Positions 24,436-34,177 of a stretch of 64,000 bases of DNA are shown in pieces. The stretch is from Sulfurovum sp. (GTDB taxonomy: Bacteria > Campylobacterota > Campylobacteria > Campylobacterales > Sulfurovaceae). The notes under the pieces are model-generated. The model saw nothing but the letters and a program-made list of their open reading frames with translations. It ran no database searches and was not told the origin of the DNA. Numbering within the stretch: the first letter of the stretch is position 1; each line of letters begins with the position of its first letter. Both the position numbers and the translations under genes were made by a program. The stretch covers positions 1-64,000 of the forward strand of contig JALUXB010000028.1 in assembly GCA_027019175.1 (NCBI GenBank). Direction: 5' to 3'.

Positions 24436-26325
24436 ATGCGTAAACTGCAATGGTTCGCCTTTTTTATACTCTCCCTCTTTGTGATCTACAAGATCGTATC
24501 ACTTGACCCTTCCCAGGTACATCTTGTCGGGAGCAAAGCCACCAATATTACTTTCAATACGGTACCGCTTTCCAAAAATGACACAGAAAAAAGTATCTTG
24601 CGTGTCACTTCCGGTGTTGCCCTTCACTTCGATGATAATCGCAGCGAAAGCTATCCGCTCTTTTATCAAATGCTTGTAAAAACGGGTCAGAAAATAGGTG
24701 ATGGGGTATTCGGAATGATTACCAATGCAAAGGGAAAACCGATGTTGGATGCCAATGGCAAGCCCCGTCTCTCTGTACAGCCTGACGGTACGTCACTGCT
24801 GAAAGTGGGAAGAGACTTCCGGCTCTTGACGCATATGGAAGAGGCACCGGGTATGGTGTACGATACGACACTGGAGCTGACGGAGCAAAAACGGCTTCAG
24901 GCAGTGAAGACCAAGCCGGTTGATATGCGTTCTGTAAACGGCACTATTATTGACTGTGCCGCTTCAAAGACCGACTACGGCACACACCTTGGCGGCGAAG
25001 AGGACTATTCGATGAACAGCCGCTATGCTGATGTGTTGTCACCTTTTTATGTCAACTGCCGGCTTGACGGTACTTTCAAAGATGAGAAAGGAAGATTCAG
25101 CTATTTTTGTGCCTATGTTGAAAATATGGCTGCCTGGCTGGGTGACAACAGTATTGACAAAATGAAAGGTTACAACGGAAAAGTCTTTACCCCTTACAAC
25201 TACGGGCACATTATCGAAATCGCACCAAAATCCCTTGGCAGGGCGGAGATTGTCAAGCACTTCGTACTGGGGCGGTATACGCCGGAGCTGGCAGTTATGA
25301 TGCCAAACCACCGAACACTCTACATGAGTGATGACGGCAACTTCAAAGGCTTGTACAAGTTTGTGCTTGACAAGTCAGTGACAACTTTTACGCCTGAGTG
25401 GGAAGGTACACTCTATGCTGCAAAACTAAGTCAGAAAAGTGCCCAAAACGGTGGAAGCTTTGCTGTACAGTGGCGGGAGCTCGGGCATGCAAAAGACAGC
25501 GAAATTGCCGATATGATCAAACAGAAAATGAGATTGAGCGATATGTTCGACATTGCCAAGCCCAATGCAGACTACCGGTGTCCTGAGGGTTACCGCAAGG
25601 TTAACGAAGATGATGCCACGGAATGTTTACGCCTCAAATCGGGAATGCACAAGGCAGCCGCCTTTCTTGAAACACGCAAATATGCTGCGTATCTCGGTGC
25701 GACGATGGAGTTTCGCAAGGGGGAGGGGATCACATTCGATCCTGTCCGGCGTACGCTGTTCCTTTCTCTCTCCTCGATTGACAAGAGTATGACCGATGAT
25801 TACGAGGGCATGGAGGTCAATAACGATATTCGTCTGAATGAAAACTTCTGCGGCGGGGTTTATGCCTTTGCACTGGATGACAACTACAGTGCCGTTTCAA
25901 TGAAAGCACTGCTGACGGGTATACCTCTTGATGATGAGAGCCCTTATGCGGCACATTACCGATGTGATCCGAAAAAAATCGCCAACCCTGATAATATTCT
26001 TTACCTCGGAAACGGGGTACTCATCATAGGAGAGGACGGGCCGAACCATGTCAACAATATGCTTTGGGCATATGATATGAACAGTAAAAAATTAATGCGT
26101 ATTGCATCCCTCCCCATAGGGGCGGAAGTGACGGGGTTGGACAAGGCTATTGTCGCCGGTGAAGGGGTATTGGTCTTTAATGTACAGCACCCCTTTGCCG
26201 ATGTGCCCAAAAATGTGGATGAAGAGACTCCTGATGAAGCACTCATCGAGAATGCTTCCCCTGAACAAAAGCGGGCACAGGTCGGCTATATCGGCGGGCT
26301 ACCGGCGGGACTGCTGAAAAATTAG
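24436..26325 (+). CDS. PhoX-family (DUF839) alkaline phosphatase-like protein
   Basis: PhoX enzymes are calcium- and iron-dependent phosphatases. The 629-residue product has PhoX-family features: TPYNYGHIIEIAP, FVLGRYTPELAVMMPNHRTL and YMSDDGNFKGLYKF in the middle, and GEDGPNHVNNMLWAYD near the C-terminus. The N-terminus is a single hydrophobic helix (WFAFFILSLFVIYKIV) with no twin-arginine motif, so Sec export or an inner-membrane anchor is likely, unlike Tat-exported PhoX of Campylobacter. It lies between phoU and a PhoB-like gene. Confidence 0.85.
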   Translation: MRKLQWFAFFILSLFVIYKIVSLDPSQVHLVGSKATNITFNTVPLSKNDTEKSILRVTSGVALHFDDNRSESYPLFYQMLVKTGQKIGDGVFGMITNAKGKPMLDANGKPRLSVQPDGTSLLKVGRDFRLLTHMEEAPGMVYDTTLELTEQKRLQAVKTKPVDMRSVNGTIIDCAASKTDYGTHLGGEEDYSMNSRYADVLSPFYVNCRLDGTFKDEKGRFSYFCAYVENMAAWLGDNSIDKMKGYNGKVFTPYNYGHIIEIAPKSLGRAEIVKHFVLGRYTPELAVMMPNHRTLYMSDDGNFKGLYKFVLDKSVTTFTPEWEGTLYAAKLSQKSAQNGGSFAVQWRELGHAKDSEIADMIKQKMRLSDMFDIAKPNADYRCPEGYRKVNEDDATECLRLKSGMHKAAAFLETRKYAAYLGATMEFRKGEGITFDPVRRTLFLSLSSIDKSMTDDYEGMEVNNDIRLNENFCGGVYAFALDDNYSAVSMKALLTGIPLDDESPYAAHYRCDPKKIANPDNILYLGNGVLIIGEDGPNHVNNMLWAYDMNSKKLMRIASLPIGAEVTGLDKAIVAGEGVLVFNVQHPFADVPKNVDEETPDEALIENASPEQKRAQVGYIGGLPAGLLKN

Positions 26326-26326
26326 G

Positions 26327-26332
26327 TATAAT
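26327..26332 (+). promoter_or_regulatory. -10 box of the second PhoB-like gene, leaderless geometry
   Basis: TATAAT is followed by six bases and then the ATG at 26339, so the predicted start of transcription is the A of the start codon. There is no Shine-Dalgarno. No Pho box is present. Confidence 0.6.
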
Positions 26333-26338
26333 CGTATC

Positions 26339-27022
26339 ATGGAAAAAGCGATTGAAATCATTGTGATTGAGGATGAAGAGGATATTCTGGAACTGGTAGA
26401 GTATCATCTCCAAAAAGAGGGATACCATGTGACAGGTTTTCTCTCCACTGAACATGTCGAGCAGTTTCTTGAAGAGGAAACCCCCTCATTGATGATTGTT
26501 GACAGAAACCTTCCGGGGATGGAGGGGAGTGCATTTGTTGCCTACCTGCGTGAAACAGGGTATGACATTCCGGTAATCTTTCTTACTGCCAAAGACAAAG
26601 AAAAAGACCTTGAAGACGGATTTGAAGCAGGCGGTGATGACTATATGACCAAGCCTTTCAGTCCCAAAGAACTGATGCTTCGTGTCAAGGCGCTGCTGAA
26701 ACGCTCAGGAGCATTGCAAAACCGCCCCAAACTCAAATACAAAACATTGACACTGGATCTTTTTGCCAAAACAGTGCATACGGAAGAAGAAGAATTGGCA
26801 CTGACCAATCTTGAATTCAAGCTGCTGCATACATTTATGCAACACATTGACAAGCCTTTAACACGTGACTATCTGCGTGATGAGGTGTGGGGTGCAGAGG
26901 GAGAAGGCGTGAACGACAATGCTGTCAATGTCGCGATCAACCGTCTTAAAAACAAAATCGATCCCCAAAACCACCATAACTACTTTCATCCGGTTTGGGG
27001 TGTAGGGTATAAATTTGTCTGA
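26339..27022 (+). CDS. PhoB-like response regulator, copy 2
   Basis: The 227-residue OmpR-type regulator is paralogous to the one at 19316: ILELVEYHLQK and PSLMIVDRNLPGMEGS are shared word for word. Phosphoacceptor D55, conserved T and K (FLTAKD, MTKPFS), then a winged helix ending VWGVGYKFV. The divergence is in the DNA-recognition half, for example GAEGEGVNDNAVNVAINRLK. It lies 14 nt after the phoX-like gene. No kinase is encoded nearby. It may serve a related but distinct regulon. Confidence 0.88.
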   Translation: MEKAIEIIVIEDEEDILELVEYHLQKEGYHVTGFLSTEHVEQFLEEETPSLMIVDRNLPGMEGSAFVAYLRETGYDIPVIFLTAKDKEKDLEDGFEAGGDDYMTKPFSPKELMLRVKALLKRSGALQNRPKLKYKTLTLDLFAKTVHTEEEELALTNLEFKLLHTFMQHIDKPLTRDYLRDEVWGAEGEGVNDNAVNVAINRLKNKIDPQNHHNYFHPVWGVGYKFV

Positions 27023-27067
27023 AAATGACAATATGACATATTTTTACAGGCTGTATGCCAAAGGCGG

Positions 27068-27073
27068 TACACT
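27068..27073 (+). promoter_or_regulatory. -10 box of recQ, leaderless geometry
   Basis: TACACT ends six bases before the recQ ATG at 27080, so the predicted transcript starts at the A of the start codon. The nearest purine-rich stretch (AAAGGCGG, about 27059-27066) would lie outside the transcript. Confidence 0.5.
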
Positions 27074-27079
27074 TTCCCT

Positions 27080-28861
27080 ATGAAAAAACATGAACTGCTG
27101 CAAACCTATTTTGGACACAAAACCTTCCGTCCGCTGCAGGAAGAGGTGATCGATGCCATCCTCTCCCGTGAAGATGTGTTGATGATCCTGCCTACAGGGG
27201 GCGGAAAGTCACTCTGTTACCAGCTGCCGACACTGATGATGGAGGGCGTGACAGTCGTTGTTTCCCCGCTGCTGGCACTGATGCACGATCAGGTTACCGC
27301 GCTTAAAGCCAACGGCATAGAGGCGGCGATGCTCTCTTCCATGCAGACGATGGAAGAGAGTCGTGACATTGAACAGCAATTGCGACAGGGGAGCATCCGG
27401 CTGCTTTATGTGGCACCTGAACGTTTGACAAATCCCTATTTCCTAAGCCTTTTGCGTACCCTGCCGCTAAACTTTTTTGTGATTGACGAAGCACACTGTG
27501 TGAGTGAGTGGGGGCATGAGTTTCGTGAAAACTACCGGCAGCTTTCTTTACTCAAGAGGGAGTTTCCCGGTGTACCCATTGCTGCATTTACCGCAACGGC
27601 AACCAAAACGGTCGAAGCAGATATTGCCGCAAACCTTGGACTTGTTACACCCAAACGTGTACGGGGTTCACTCTTTAGAGAGAACCTGACCATACAGGCA
27701 CGTCACCGCATCAAAGACGGGCGTGAACAGCTGATGGCGTTTCTGGAGACACATCAAGGAGAGTCCGGCATCATCTACACGCTTTCAAGAAAGCAGACCG
27801 AATCGGTAGCGCACTTTCTGCAAAGCAAGGGCATTGAGGCAAAGGCTTACCATGCGGGTCTTCCAACGGAAGAGAAGAATGCAACCTACAAAGACTTTGT
27901 AGCCGACAGAGTACAGGTTGTTGTTGCCACCATTGCGTTTGGGATGGGAATCGATAAGAGCAATATCCGTTTTGTGGTACACATGACCATGCCAAAGACA
28001 CTGGAGAACTACTATCAGGAAATAGGCCGTGCAGGACGGGACGGACTGGAGGCGGAGACCCTGCTGCTTTTTTCGGCAGCGGACATTGTGCAGCAAAAGA
28101 CATTTATTGAGGATCTTCCCGATACTCCCTACAAAGAGCACGCCTTCGGAAAACTTGAAAGTATGGTACGCTTCGCCAACTCGGAAGGATGCCGCCATCA
28201 AAGCATCGCTGCCTATTTTGACGACCGCATCGAGACATGCGGTGACAAGTGTGACAACTGTATCATGCCTGACCAGGAGAGGGTTGACATTACCCAGACG
28301 GCACGTATGATGCTCTCGGCAGTGGTGCGTACAGGACAGAAGTTCGGTATACACTACATCGTTGACATTTTGCGCGGCAGCAAAGAGCAGCGCATTTTGC
28401 AAAACGGGCATGACGGACTGAGTGTGTATGGTATCGGTACCGACTACACCAAGGCGCAGTGGCTGAGCATTGCAGACAAGCTGCTGGAGCTTGGGGCACT
28501 GCACATAGGAGAGTTTAAAGTGTACGCCTTGACATCCTTCGGGGTAGAGGTGCTCAAAGGTGCCCATGCCATTGCCATGAAAAAAGAGCGTCTTGAAGTG
28601 CGCAAAAGTGTGCCTAAACGCAAAGTGACCTACTTTGACGACTACGATGTAGAGATGTATGACAAACTCAAGGCACTACGTACCCAGATCGCATCAGAAA
28701 ACGGTATTCCACCCTACATTGTTTTCTCAGACAAAACCCTCAAAGACCTTAGTGCCAAAAAACCATCCACCAAAGAGGAGATGCTGGAAGTACACGGTAT
28801 CGGTGCAGTCAAATACGATCGGTACGGAGAAGCGTTTTTGGAAGTGTTGACAAGCACGTAG
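27080..28861 (+). CDS. recQ: ATP-dependent DNA helicase RecQ
   Basis: RecQ unwinds recombination and replication intermediates 3' to 5'. The 593-residue product has Walker A (LPTGGGKSLCYQLP, about residue 40), DEAH box (FVIDEAHCVSEWGHEFRENY), motif VI (YYQEIGRAGRDG), the RQC zinc cysteines (GCRHQS and ETCGDKCDNC) and a C-terminal HRDC domain (LRTQIASENGIPPYIVFSDK). The architecture is complete. Confidence 0.96.
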   Translation: MKKHELLQTYFGHKTFRPLQEEVIDAILSREDVLMILPTGGGKSLCYQLPTLMMEGVTVVVSPLLALMHDQVTALKANGIEAAMLSSMQTMEESRDIEQQLRQGSIRLLYVAPERLTNPYFLSLLRTLPLNFFVIDEAHCVSEWGHEFRENYRQLSLLKREFPGVPIAAFTATATKTVEADIAANLGLVTPKRVRGSLFRENLTIQARHRIKDGREQLMAFLETHQGESGIIYTLSRKQTESVAHFLQSKGIEAKAYHAGLPTEEKNATYKDFVADRVQVVVATIAFGMGIDKSNIRFVVHMTMPKTLENYYQEIGRAGRDGLEAETLLLFSAADIVQQKTFIEDLPDTPYKEHAFGKLESMVRFANSEGCRHQSIAAYFDDRIETCGDKCDNCIMPDQERVDITQTARMMLSAVVRTGQKFGIHYIVDILRGSKEQRILQNGHDGLSVYGIGTDYTKAQWLSIADKLLELGALHIGEFKVYALTSFGVEVLKGAHAIAMKKERLEVRKSVPKRKVTYFDDYDVEMYDKLKALRTQIASENGIPPYIVFSDKTLKDLSAKKPSTKEEMLEVHGIGAVKYDRYGEAFLEVLTST

Positions 28862-28906
28862 GGGGTTGTGCACCACAGGCACTTCCTTTGGTCGCCCTCA
28901 CAACAC
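28859..28906 (-). repeat. 48-bp interspersed repeat, copy 2
   Basis: This is the reverse complement of 10015-10062 with two mismatches. It begins within the recQ stop codon and ends 37 nt before rnhB. Placement at a gene's 3' end is the same as in copy 1. Confidence 0.8.
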
Positions 28907-28943
28907 TGTAATTATACATACATAACAATAATACGGAGACAAA

Positions 28944-29510
28944 ATGACAAAAGATAACAGACCTCTCTGTGGTATAGATGAAGCAGGAAGGGGGCCATTG
29001 GCCGGTTCGCTTGTGATGGCCGGTGTGGTGTTGACAGAAAATATTGACGGGTTGATGGACTCAAAGCAGTTGAGTGAAAAAAAGCGGGAGATCTTTTTTG
29101 AAAAGATTGTTGCTACAGCACGGTACCATATTGTTTCGTTTCGTGCCGAGGAGATCGATGGAGAGGGGATATCGAAATGTTTGGCAAAAGGACTGCGTGC
29201 CATTCAGAAAGCACTGCCGGAGTGCCGCTATCTTTTTGACGGCAACAGCCGGTTTGGGGTTGACAACCTGGAAACACTTGTCAAAGCCGATGCAATTGTG
29301 GCGGAGGTGAGTGCTGCGAGTATTCTGGCAAAGGTGACACGTGACCGGGAAATGGTGAGGCTGTCTGAAGTGTATCCGGAATATGGCTTTGAAAAGCATA
29401 AAGGGTATGCGACCAAAGCGCATTATGCAGCGCTGATGCGGTATGGGCGTTCTCCCGTTCACAGAAAAAGCTTCCGTGTCAGGGGGCTTGACGAGCCTAC
29501 TCTTTTTTAG
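28944..29510 (+). CDS. rnhB: Ribonuclease HII
   Basis: RNase HII cuts the RNA strand at RNA-DNA junctions, including single ribonucleotides. The 188-residue product has the catalytic start GIDEAGRGPLAGSLVMAGVV (D13, E14), DSKQLSEKKREIFF, and D in VKADAIVAEVSAASILAKVTRD. It ends convergently with the DUF945 gene, overlapping it by 4 nt. Confidence 0.95.
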   Translation: MTKDNRPLCGIDEAGRGPLAGSLVMAGVVLTENIDGLMDSKQLSEKKREIFFEKIVATARYHIVSFRAEEIDGEGISKCLAKGLRAIQKALPECRYLFDGNSRFGVDNLETLVKADAIVAEVSAASILAKVTRDREMVRLSEVYPEYGFEKHKGYATKAHYAALMRYGRSPVHRKSFRVRGLDEPTLF

Positions 29511-30841
29511 AGTGGAACGCCGTTGACAGTGAATTTACCGTCTTTGAGAATAAGGTTGTAGATTTTTTTGCCCTTTTCTTCTTTTGGCGGGATGAGCATC
29601 ATTACCATCATGGCGCGCGGGTCTTTTGCAATCATTGAAGCAATGGTTTGGGAAAGGGAAAGCGTCGTGGTAGCATCGATGGCACCAAGCAGCAGCATTG
29701 GGTTTTGCTCAACCTGTGCAAAGTCGATACCCGGGGCAACTTCAAGGGAAGCTTTCACCTCAATGTCGCCCAGATTGTTTCCGTTTTCAACTATTTTGTC
29801 GACAGCGAATCTGTTCACCGTCATCTTCATCCCTTTGGAGAGCAGCTGTTTGAGGGCGGCGTTAAAGGCTGCTTCATTTTTTTCAGGGTCGCTGTTTTGC
29901 AATACTTCCAGTGCTTTGGCGTCGAGGTTGTCGGTACGGGCATCAAAAACAATCTGCTCCATAGAAACTGTCTGTCCCTGCGCCTGCATGGTACTTTTTG
30001 CAATTGTGGCAATGACACTGCTTGAGAGCAGACCGTTTTGCTCTTTTTCGGATGTGTTGATAGCAAGATCATTTAGCGCCAGTTCTCCCTGCCCTTTTTT
30101 GGCAACGGTGATATTGGCTACCGTGTAGTTGGCATCCATGTCGTAAGGAGAAGGGCCGGTTGAAGTGTATGTGGTAACGGTTTTGTCTGCAACGGCCTTG
30201 ATGCCGTCTGAACTCTCCATACCAAGCAGTACGATTTTTTGATTGAGTGTAGAGAGAGCTCCTTTTTTGAGAGTTCCTTCGAATGTTGCCCCTTTCACTG
30301 AAAGCGTTACCGAACCGGAATCGTCACGCAGTGTTTCGTGAATATCTTTGAGGTAGCCTTTAAACGCGGAAAGGTCTTTTCGAAGATCAATATGCATCAG
30401 CACTTTTTTCTGCGCGAGCATCTTCTCGATCTGCGCCAGCACTTTTTTGTCCTCATCATCTTCTGCCGCGTTGCGTATGCTGTCTGGCAGGGTAAGGGGG
30501 TAGAGATCCATGGAAAGAGCACTGTAAAGGTCAGGCTGATAGGTGATGTCGACACCCATTTTCAAGCCCTTGAGTGCTGCTATATCCTGTACGGTTGCCT
30601 TTGATCCCACCCGCTTGAAATAGGCAGCCATCTTTTTGGGATCGTCAAAGTCAATGACAAAGTGCTCCTTTTTGGGTGTACTGCTGCGTGTTTCGATGAC
30701 AAAGCCGTTTTGCTGCATTGTTGAGAGTTCCGTATCGAGTTGATGTTTGAGCTCTTTGTTGAGTTTGCCGCTTCCGGCAGTATAAAAATAGATAAGGGCA
30801 ATGGCGGCAACGGCAAGGACGCCGGTAATAATTTTTTTCAT
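29507..30841 (-). CDS. DUF945 (YdgA-like) family protein
   Basis: The 444-residue product has one N-terminal membrane helix (KKIITGVLAVAAIALIYFYT) and a large periplasmic part rich in beta strand, ending FTVNGVPL. This plan matches YdgA/DUF945 envelope proteins of unknown function. It is the last gene of the minus-strand run that begins with the LapB-like gene, 12 nt after aroC. Confidence 0.75.
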   Translation of the reverse strand: MKKIITGVLAVAAIALIYFYTAGSGKLNKELKHQLDTELSTMQQNGFVIETRSSTPKKEHFVIDFDDPKKMAAYFKRVGSKATVQDIAALKGLKMGVDITYQPDLYSALSMDLYPLTLPDSIRNAAEDDEDKKVLAQIEKMLAQKKVLMHIDLRKDLSAFKGYLKDIHETLRDDSGSVTLSVKGATFEGTLKKGALSTLNQKIVLLGMESSDGIKAVADKTVTTYTSTGPSPYDMDANYTVANITVAKKGQGELALNDLAINTSEKEQNGLLSSSVIATIAKSTMQAQGQTVSMEQIVFDARTDNLDAKALEVLQNSDPEKNEAAFNAALKQLLSKGMKMTVNRFAVDKIVENGNNLGDIEVKASLEVAPGIDFAQVEQNPMLLLGAIDATTTLSLSQTIASMIAKDPRAMMVMMLIPPKEEKGKKIYNLILKDGKFTVNGVPL

Positions 30842-30853
30842 AGAGGATGTTCC

Positions 30854-31933
30854 TTAGTGTATTGGGTAGAGAGCTTTGAGGTGATCCATCTTTTTACCAA
30901 GATTGAGCAGCGCCATATCTGCAAGAACAAGTGCCATCATCGCTTCGCAGACAACCGCGCCACGAATGGCGACACAGGGGTCATGCCGGCCTTTGAGGTT
31001 GCAGACGGTCGGTTCGTTTTCAACGGTGACGGTTTCCTGCTCCTTAAAAATGGAGGGAGTCGGTTTGAAGTGGGTCTTTACAATAAGAGTATCACCGTTG
31101 CTGATCCCCCCGAGTATGCCGCCGGAATGGTTGCTTTTGAAACCTTCCGGGGTAATGGGGTCGTTGTTTTGACTGCCTTTGAGATGTGTACTGGCTATGC
31201 CGTCACCGATCTCGACGGCTTTGGCAGCATTGATGCCCATCATTGCATCGGCAAGCACGGCATCGAGCTTGTAGTAGAGCGGCTCACCCAGGCCGACAGG
31301 GACACCGGTAGCGGTTGTCAGTACCACGCCGCCTACAGAATCGTGTGCTTCTTTTGCAGTTAAAATTGCCGCTTCCTGCTGAGCCTCTTTGTCCGGGTCG
31401 AGGGCATAGAGTTTGGAGCCTTTGGCATGTGCAAAGTCAATTTTTTCGGCTTTGATGCCGTCCACTTCGCACAGACCGCTTTGGATTGAAACCCCCAGCT
31501 CCTGAAGCATCAGTTTGGCAATGGCACCGCCGGCAACACGTGCAGCGGTTTCTCTTGCAGAGGAGCGTCCGCCGCCACGGTAGTCGCGAAGGCCGTATTT
31601 GTGGAAGTAGGTGAAGTCGGCATGGCCGGGGCGAAAGAGGTTTTTGATGCTGTCGTAGTCTTTGCTCTTCTGGTTGGTATTGAAAATGACCATCGCAATA
31701 GGCGTGCCGGTGCTGAGCCCTTCGAAGACGCCTGAGAGTATCTCTACTTTGTCATCTTCTTTGCGCCCGGTTTCAAGCTTGCTCTTGCCCGGTTTTCTGC
31801 GGTCGAGTTCAGACTGGATAAAGGCTTCGTCTATCTTTAGCCCGGCAGGTACACCGTCGAGGATGCATCCAATTGCTTTGCCGTGAGACTCTCCAAAGGT
31901 AGTCAGTGTCAGTTTTTTCCCAAACGTGTTCAT
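30854..31933 (-). CDS. aroC: Chorismate synthase
   Basis: AroC makes chorismate from EPSP using reduced FMN. The 359-residue product starts [20 protein letters not shown] and has [40 protein letters not shown] and the C-terminal [17 protein letters not shown] segment, all signatures. It overlaps rnc by 4 nt. Confidence 0.97.
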   Translation of the reverse strand: MNTFGKKLTLTTFGESHGKAIGCILDGVPAGLKIDEAFIQSELDRRKPGKSKLETGRKEDDKVEILSGVFEGLSTGTPIAMVIFNTNQKSKDYDSIKNLFRPGHADFTYFHKYGLRDYRGGGRSSARETAARVAGGAIAKLMLQELGVSIQSGLCEVDGIKAEKIDFAHAKGSKLYALDPDKEAQQEAAILTAKEAHDSVGGVVLTTATGVPVGLGEPLYYKLDAVLADAMMGINAAKAVEIGDGIASTHLKGSQNNDPITPEGFKSNHSGGILGGISNGDTLIVKTHFKPTPSIFKEQETVTVENEPTVCNLKGRHDPCVAIRGAVVCEAMMALVLADMALLNLGKKMDHLKALYPIH

Positions 31934-32601
31934 TGCTTCAATGCCTCCAGTGCGATTTTTGCCGCCTTCTGCTGTGCCTCTTTTTTGCTTTTGCCTCGTG
32001 CCGAAGCGATGGTTTTATCGTTGAGCCTGACAGCAATTTCAAACTCTTTTTTGTGGTCAGGGCCGGAAGAGCCGAGGAGTTCATACTGCGGTGTTACGCC
32101 ATGTGTTGCCTGTGTCAGCTCCTGCAAAGCGGTTTTATAGTCTTTTGAAAGCGTATCGAGATCGATTTTTGGGTGGGCTGCTTCAAGCAGGTCTATGGCG
32201 ATTTTTTTTGCGGTATCGAGTCCGGCTTCAAGATAGACGGCACCGATGACCGCTTCAAAAGCATTGGATAGCAGGGAGGGTTTGTTGCGCCCGTTGTTGT
32301 TTTCTTCTGCCGGTGAGAGGTAAATGTAACTCCCCAGGTCAATGGCACGGGCAAGCAGGGTAAATCCGCTTTCATTCACCAGTGAAGCTCTTATTTTGGA
32401 GAGTATCCCCTCGTTAGATTTTGGAAACTTGTTGAAGAGGTATTCTCCGACGATGAGGTCGAGTACCGCATCGCCGAGAAACTCAAGCCGCTCATTATTG
32501 TAAGGCTTTTTGTCACTTTTGTGTGTCAAAGCCTCAATAATCAACTGCTTGTTTTTAAAGGTGTAACCAAGCCGTTTTTCAAGTTTGGCATAGTCTGTCA
32601 T
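31930..32601 (-). CDS. rnc: Ribonuclease III
   Basis: RNase III cuts double-stranded RNA, including rRNA precursors. The 223-residue product has the nuclease signature [20 protein letters not shown] and, after about residue 150, a double-stranded RNA-binding domain ([34 protein letters not shown]). It overlaps rnhA and aroC by 4 nt each. Confidence 0.97.
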   Translation of the reverse strand: MTDYAKLEKRLGYTFKNKQLIIEALTHKSDKKPYNNERLEFLGDAVLDLIVGEYLFNKFPKSNEGILSKIRASLVNESGFTLLARAIDLGSYIYLSPAEENNNGRNKPSLLSNAFEAVIGAVYLEAGLDTAKKIAIDLLEAAHPKIDLDTLSKDYKTALQELTQATHGVTPQYELLGSSGPDHKKEFEIAVRLNDKTIASARGKSKKEAQQKAAKIALEALKQ

Positions 32602-33059
32602 TGTTGCTCCTTGTGTTTGATGGATCGCTGAATACGTTCGGCTTCGGTACGTGCCAGTTCGTCGCAGCGTTCGTTTTGGGGGTGCCCGTCATGGCCTCGT
32701 ACCCAGATACCCCTGACGGTATGGGGTTTGGAAACTTCAAGGTACTCTTTCCACAGATCGACATTTTTGACCTTTTTGAAGTCTTTTCTGATCCAGCCGG
32801 GAAGCCACTCGTTAATGGCTTTGACAACATAGGAACTGTCCGAAACGACTTCAACATCGCAGGGTTCCTTGAGGCGTTTCAGTCCTTCAATGACCCCGCG
32901 AAGTTCCATACGGTTGTTGGTAGTATGGTCTTCCCCGCCAAAATACTCTTTGGTGTGACCGTTGTATTCGAGAATACCTCCGTACCCGCCGGGTCCCGGA
33001 TTACCGAGACTGGAGCCGTCAGAGTAGAGAGTAATTCGTTTGCGTGCTTGTTTTGGCAA
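32598..33059 (-). CDS. rnhA: Ribonuclease HI
   Basis: RNase HI degrades RNA in RNA-DNA hybrids. The 153-residue product has [33 protein letters not shown] and [19 protein letters not shown], carrying the catalytic D-E-D set. The start is TTG at 33059, with GAGGA 5 nt upstream; no ATG precedes the conserved core. It therefore overlaps the upstream LapB-like gene by 41 nt. With rnhB and rnc, three RNase families lie within 4 kb. Confidence 0.93.
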   Translation of the reverse strand: MPKQARKRITLYSDGSSLGNPGPGGYGGILEYNGHTKEYFGGEDHTTNNRMELRGVIEGLKRLKEPCDVEVVSDSSYVVKAINEWLPGWIRKDFKKVKNVDLWKEYLEVSKPHTVRGIWVRGHDGHPQNERCDELARTEAERIQRSIKHKEQQ

Positions 33060-34062
33060 CCTGTTCCTCGACTTCTACAGAGTTGATCGTCATGCAGCCT
33101 GGACAGCGTTTGAACGATACAGGAAAACTCTGTTTGCATTTTTTACACAGGTATGAAAAGTGTAGATCCGCCTCTTCAAAACCGTTCTCTCTTGCCGTAG
33201 CGATCAGATCGACGGCAAAAATACCGCTTTGTGCCATCGGTTTCTGCAGATAGCCTTTGGCATAGTAGAGTGTACTTAGCTGTGTATGATGTGTGATTAT
33301 ATCCAAATCGAGTTGTGAATTGGGTAAGAACCAGAGGATGTCGAGGATATCGTGGAGGTGTGAAATATCGATGCGTTCCCAGGCGATACGGGTGTCGAGT
33401 CTAAGCAGTTCAGCAATGACCAGACGGTATAAAGAGGGCTCGGTATCGAGGATGGCAAGAAGTCTGGGTATCTTCTGCTCTGCCGAGAGGCTGTGTTTGG
33501 AAGTGAGTTCTAAAAATGTTAGAAACTGTTCGAGCTGTGTCGTGTCTTCTCCCAGCATTTTCAGTGGCTCTATTACCTCTCTGGCGCTTGTGAAGTCATG
33601 CATTGTTTCATAAACGATTCCCAGTTCGTAAAGTACTTTTTTGCTGCGTGGCTTTTTGCGCAAAATTTCTACATAAATGGAGCGTGCACGTTCGAGAAAA
33701 CCTGCATGCAGGTAGGTGCTGCCCAGCCGCTCCATCAGTTCCGTTTTGGCAAGGTCGCTTGGCATATGCTTGATGAGGTAAAGGTAGATGTTGATCGCTT
33801 TGTGGTACTCCCCGGAGTTCTCAAATGCTTTGGCAAGCAGTGTCAGCGGTTTGAACATATGTTCCTCAAAGGGCATGTCTGCGGTATCGAGGGCACACTC
33901 GGCACTTTCGAACTTGTCAAGGAATTTCAGGAGATTCCCCGCCTCTTTCTGCTGCTTGTAGATGCCCCATGCATAGGTTGCCACCGCAATGATAAGGCTG
34001 ATGACAATAATGAGCAGTATGCTAAAAAGCGGATCGTTGTAGGCGGGGAGGATATGTTCCAT
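33019..34062 (-). CDS. LapB/YciM-like TPR protein with C-terminal zinc ribbon
   Basis: The 347-residue product has an N-terminal membrane helix (SILLIIVISLIIAVATYAWG), several tetratricopeptide repeats (for example AFENSGEYHKAINIYLYLIK and LGIVYETMHDFTSAREVIEP), and a rubredoxin-type metal site near the C-terminus (YLCKKCKQSF and KRCPGCMTI). This is the LapB plan; in E. coli LapB controls LpxC stability and LPS assembly. Whether that role holds here is inference. It is the first gene of the minus-strand run to DUF945. Confidence 0.8.
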   Translation of the reverse strand: MEHILPAYNDPLFSILLIIVISLIIAVATYAWGIYKQQKEAGNLLKFLDKFESAECALDTADMPFEEHMFKPLTLLAKAFENSGEYHKAINIYLYLIKHMPSDLAKTELMERLGSTYLHAGFLERARSIYVEILRKKPRSKKVLYELGIVYETMHDFTSAREVIEPLKMLGEDTTQLEQFLTFLELTSKHSLSAEQKIPRLLAILDTEPSLYRLVIAELLRLDTRIAWERIDISHLHDILDILWFLPNSQLDLDIITHHTQLSTLYYAKGYLQKPMAQSGIFAVDLIATARENGFEEADLHFSYLCKKCKQSFPVSFKRCPGCMTINSVEVEEQVAKTSTQTNYSLL

Positions 34063-34149
34063 CTATAAGCACCTTTGGTGCAGTGCTGCTGTTACAAGAT
34101 CAATGTTTGGATTGTCCACTGCGTACTCCTCACTGCTGTGTTGTTGGTG

Positions 34150-34155
34150 ATTATA
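34150..34155 (-). promoter_or_regulatory. -10 box of the lapB-like/rnhA/rnc/aroC run
   Basis: Read on the minus strand it is TATAAT. The leader would be about 81 nt. It lies back to back with the dnaG -10 at 34166-34171. Confidence 0.5.
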
Positions 34156-34165
34156 CCAAATAGGA

Positions 34166-34171
34166 TATAAT
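34166..34171 (+). promoter_or_regulatory. -10 box of dnaG, leaderless geometry
   Basis: TATAAT is followed by exactly six bases and then the ATG at 34178, predicting a transcript that begins with the start codon. There is no Shine-Dalgarno between them. Confidence 0.6.
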
Positions 34172-34177
34172 GCCGTC

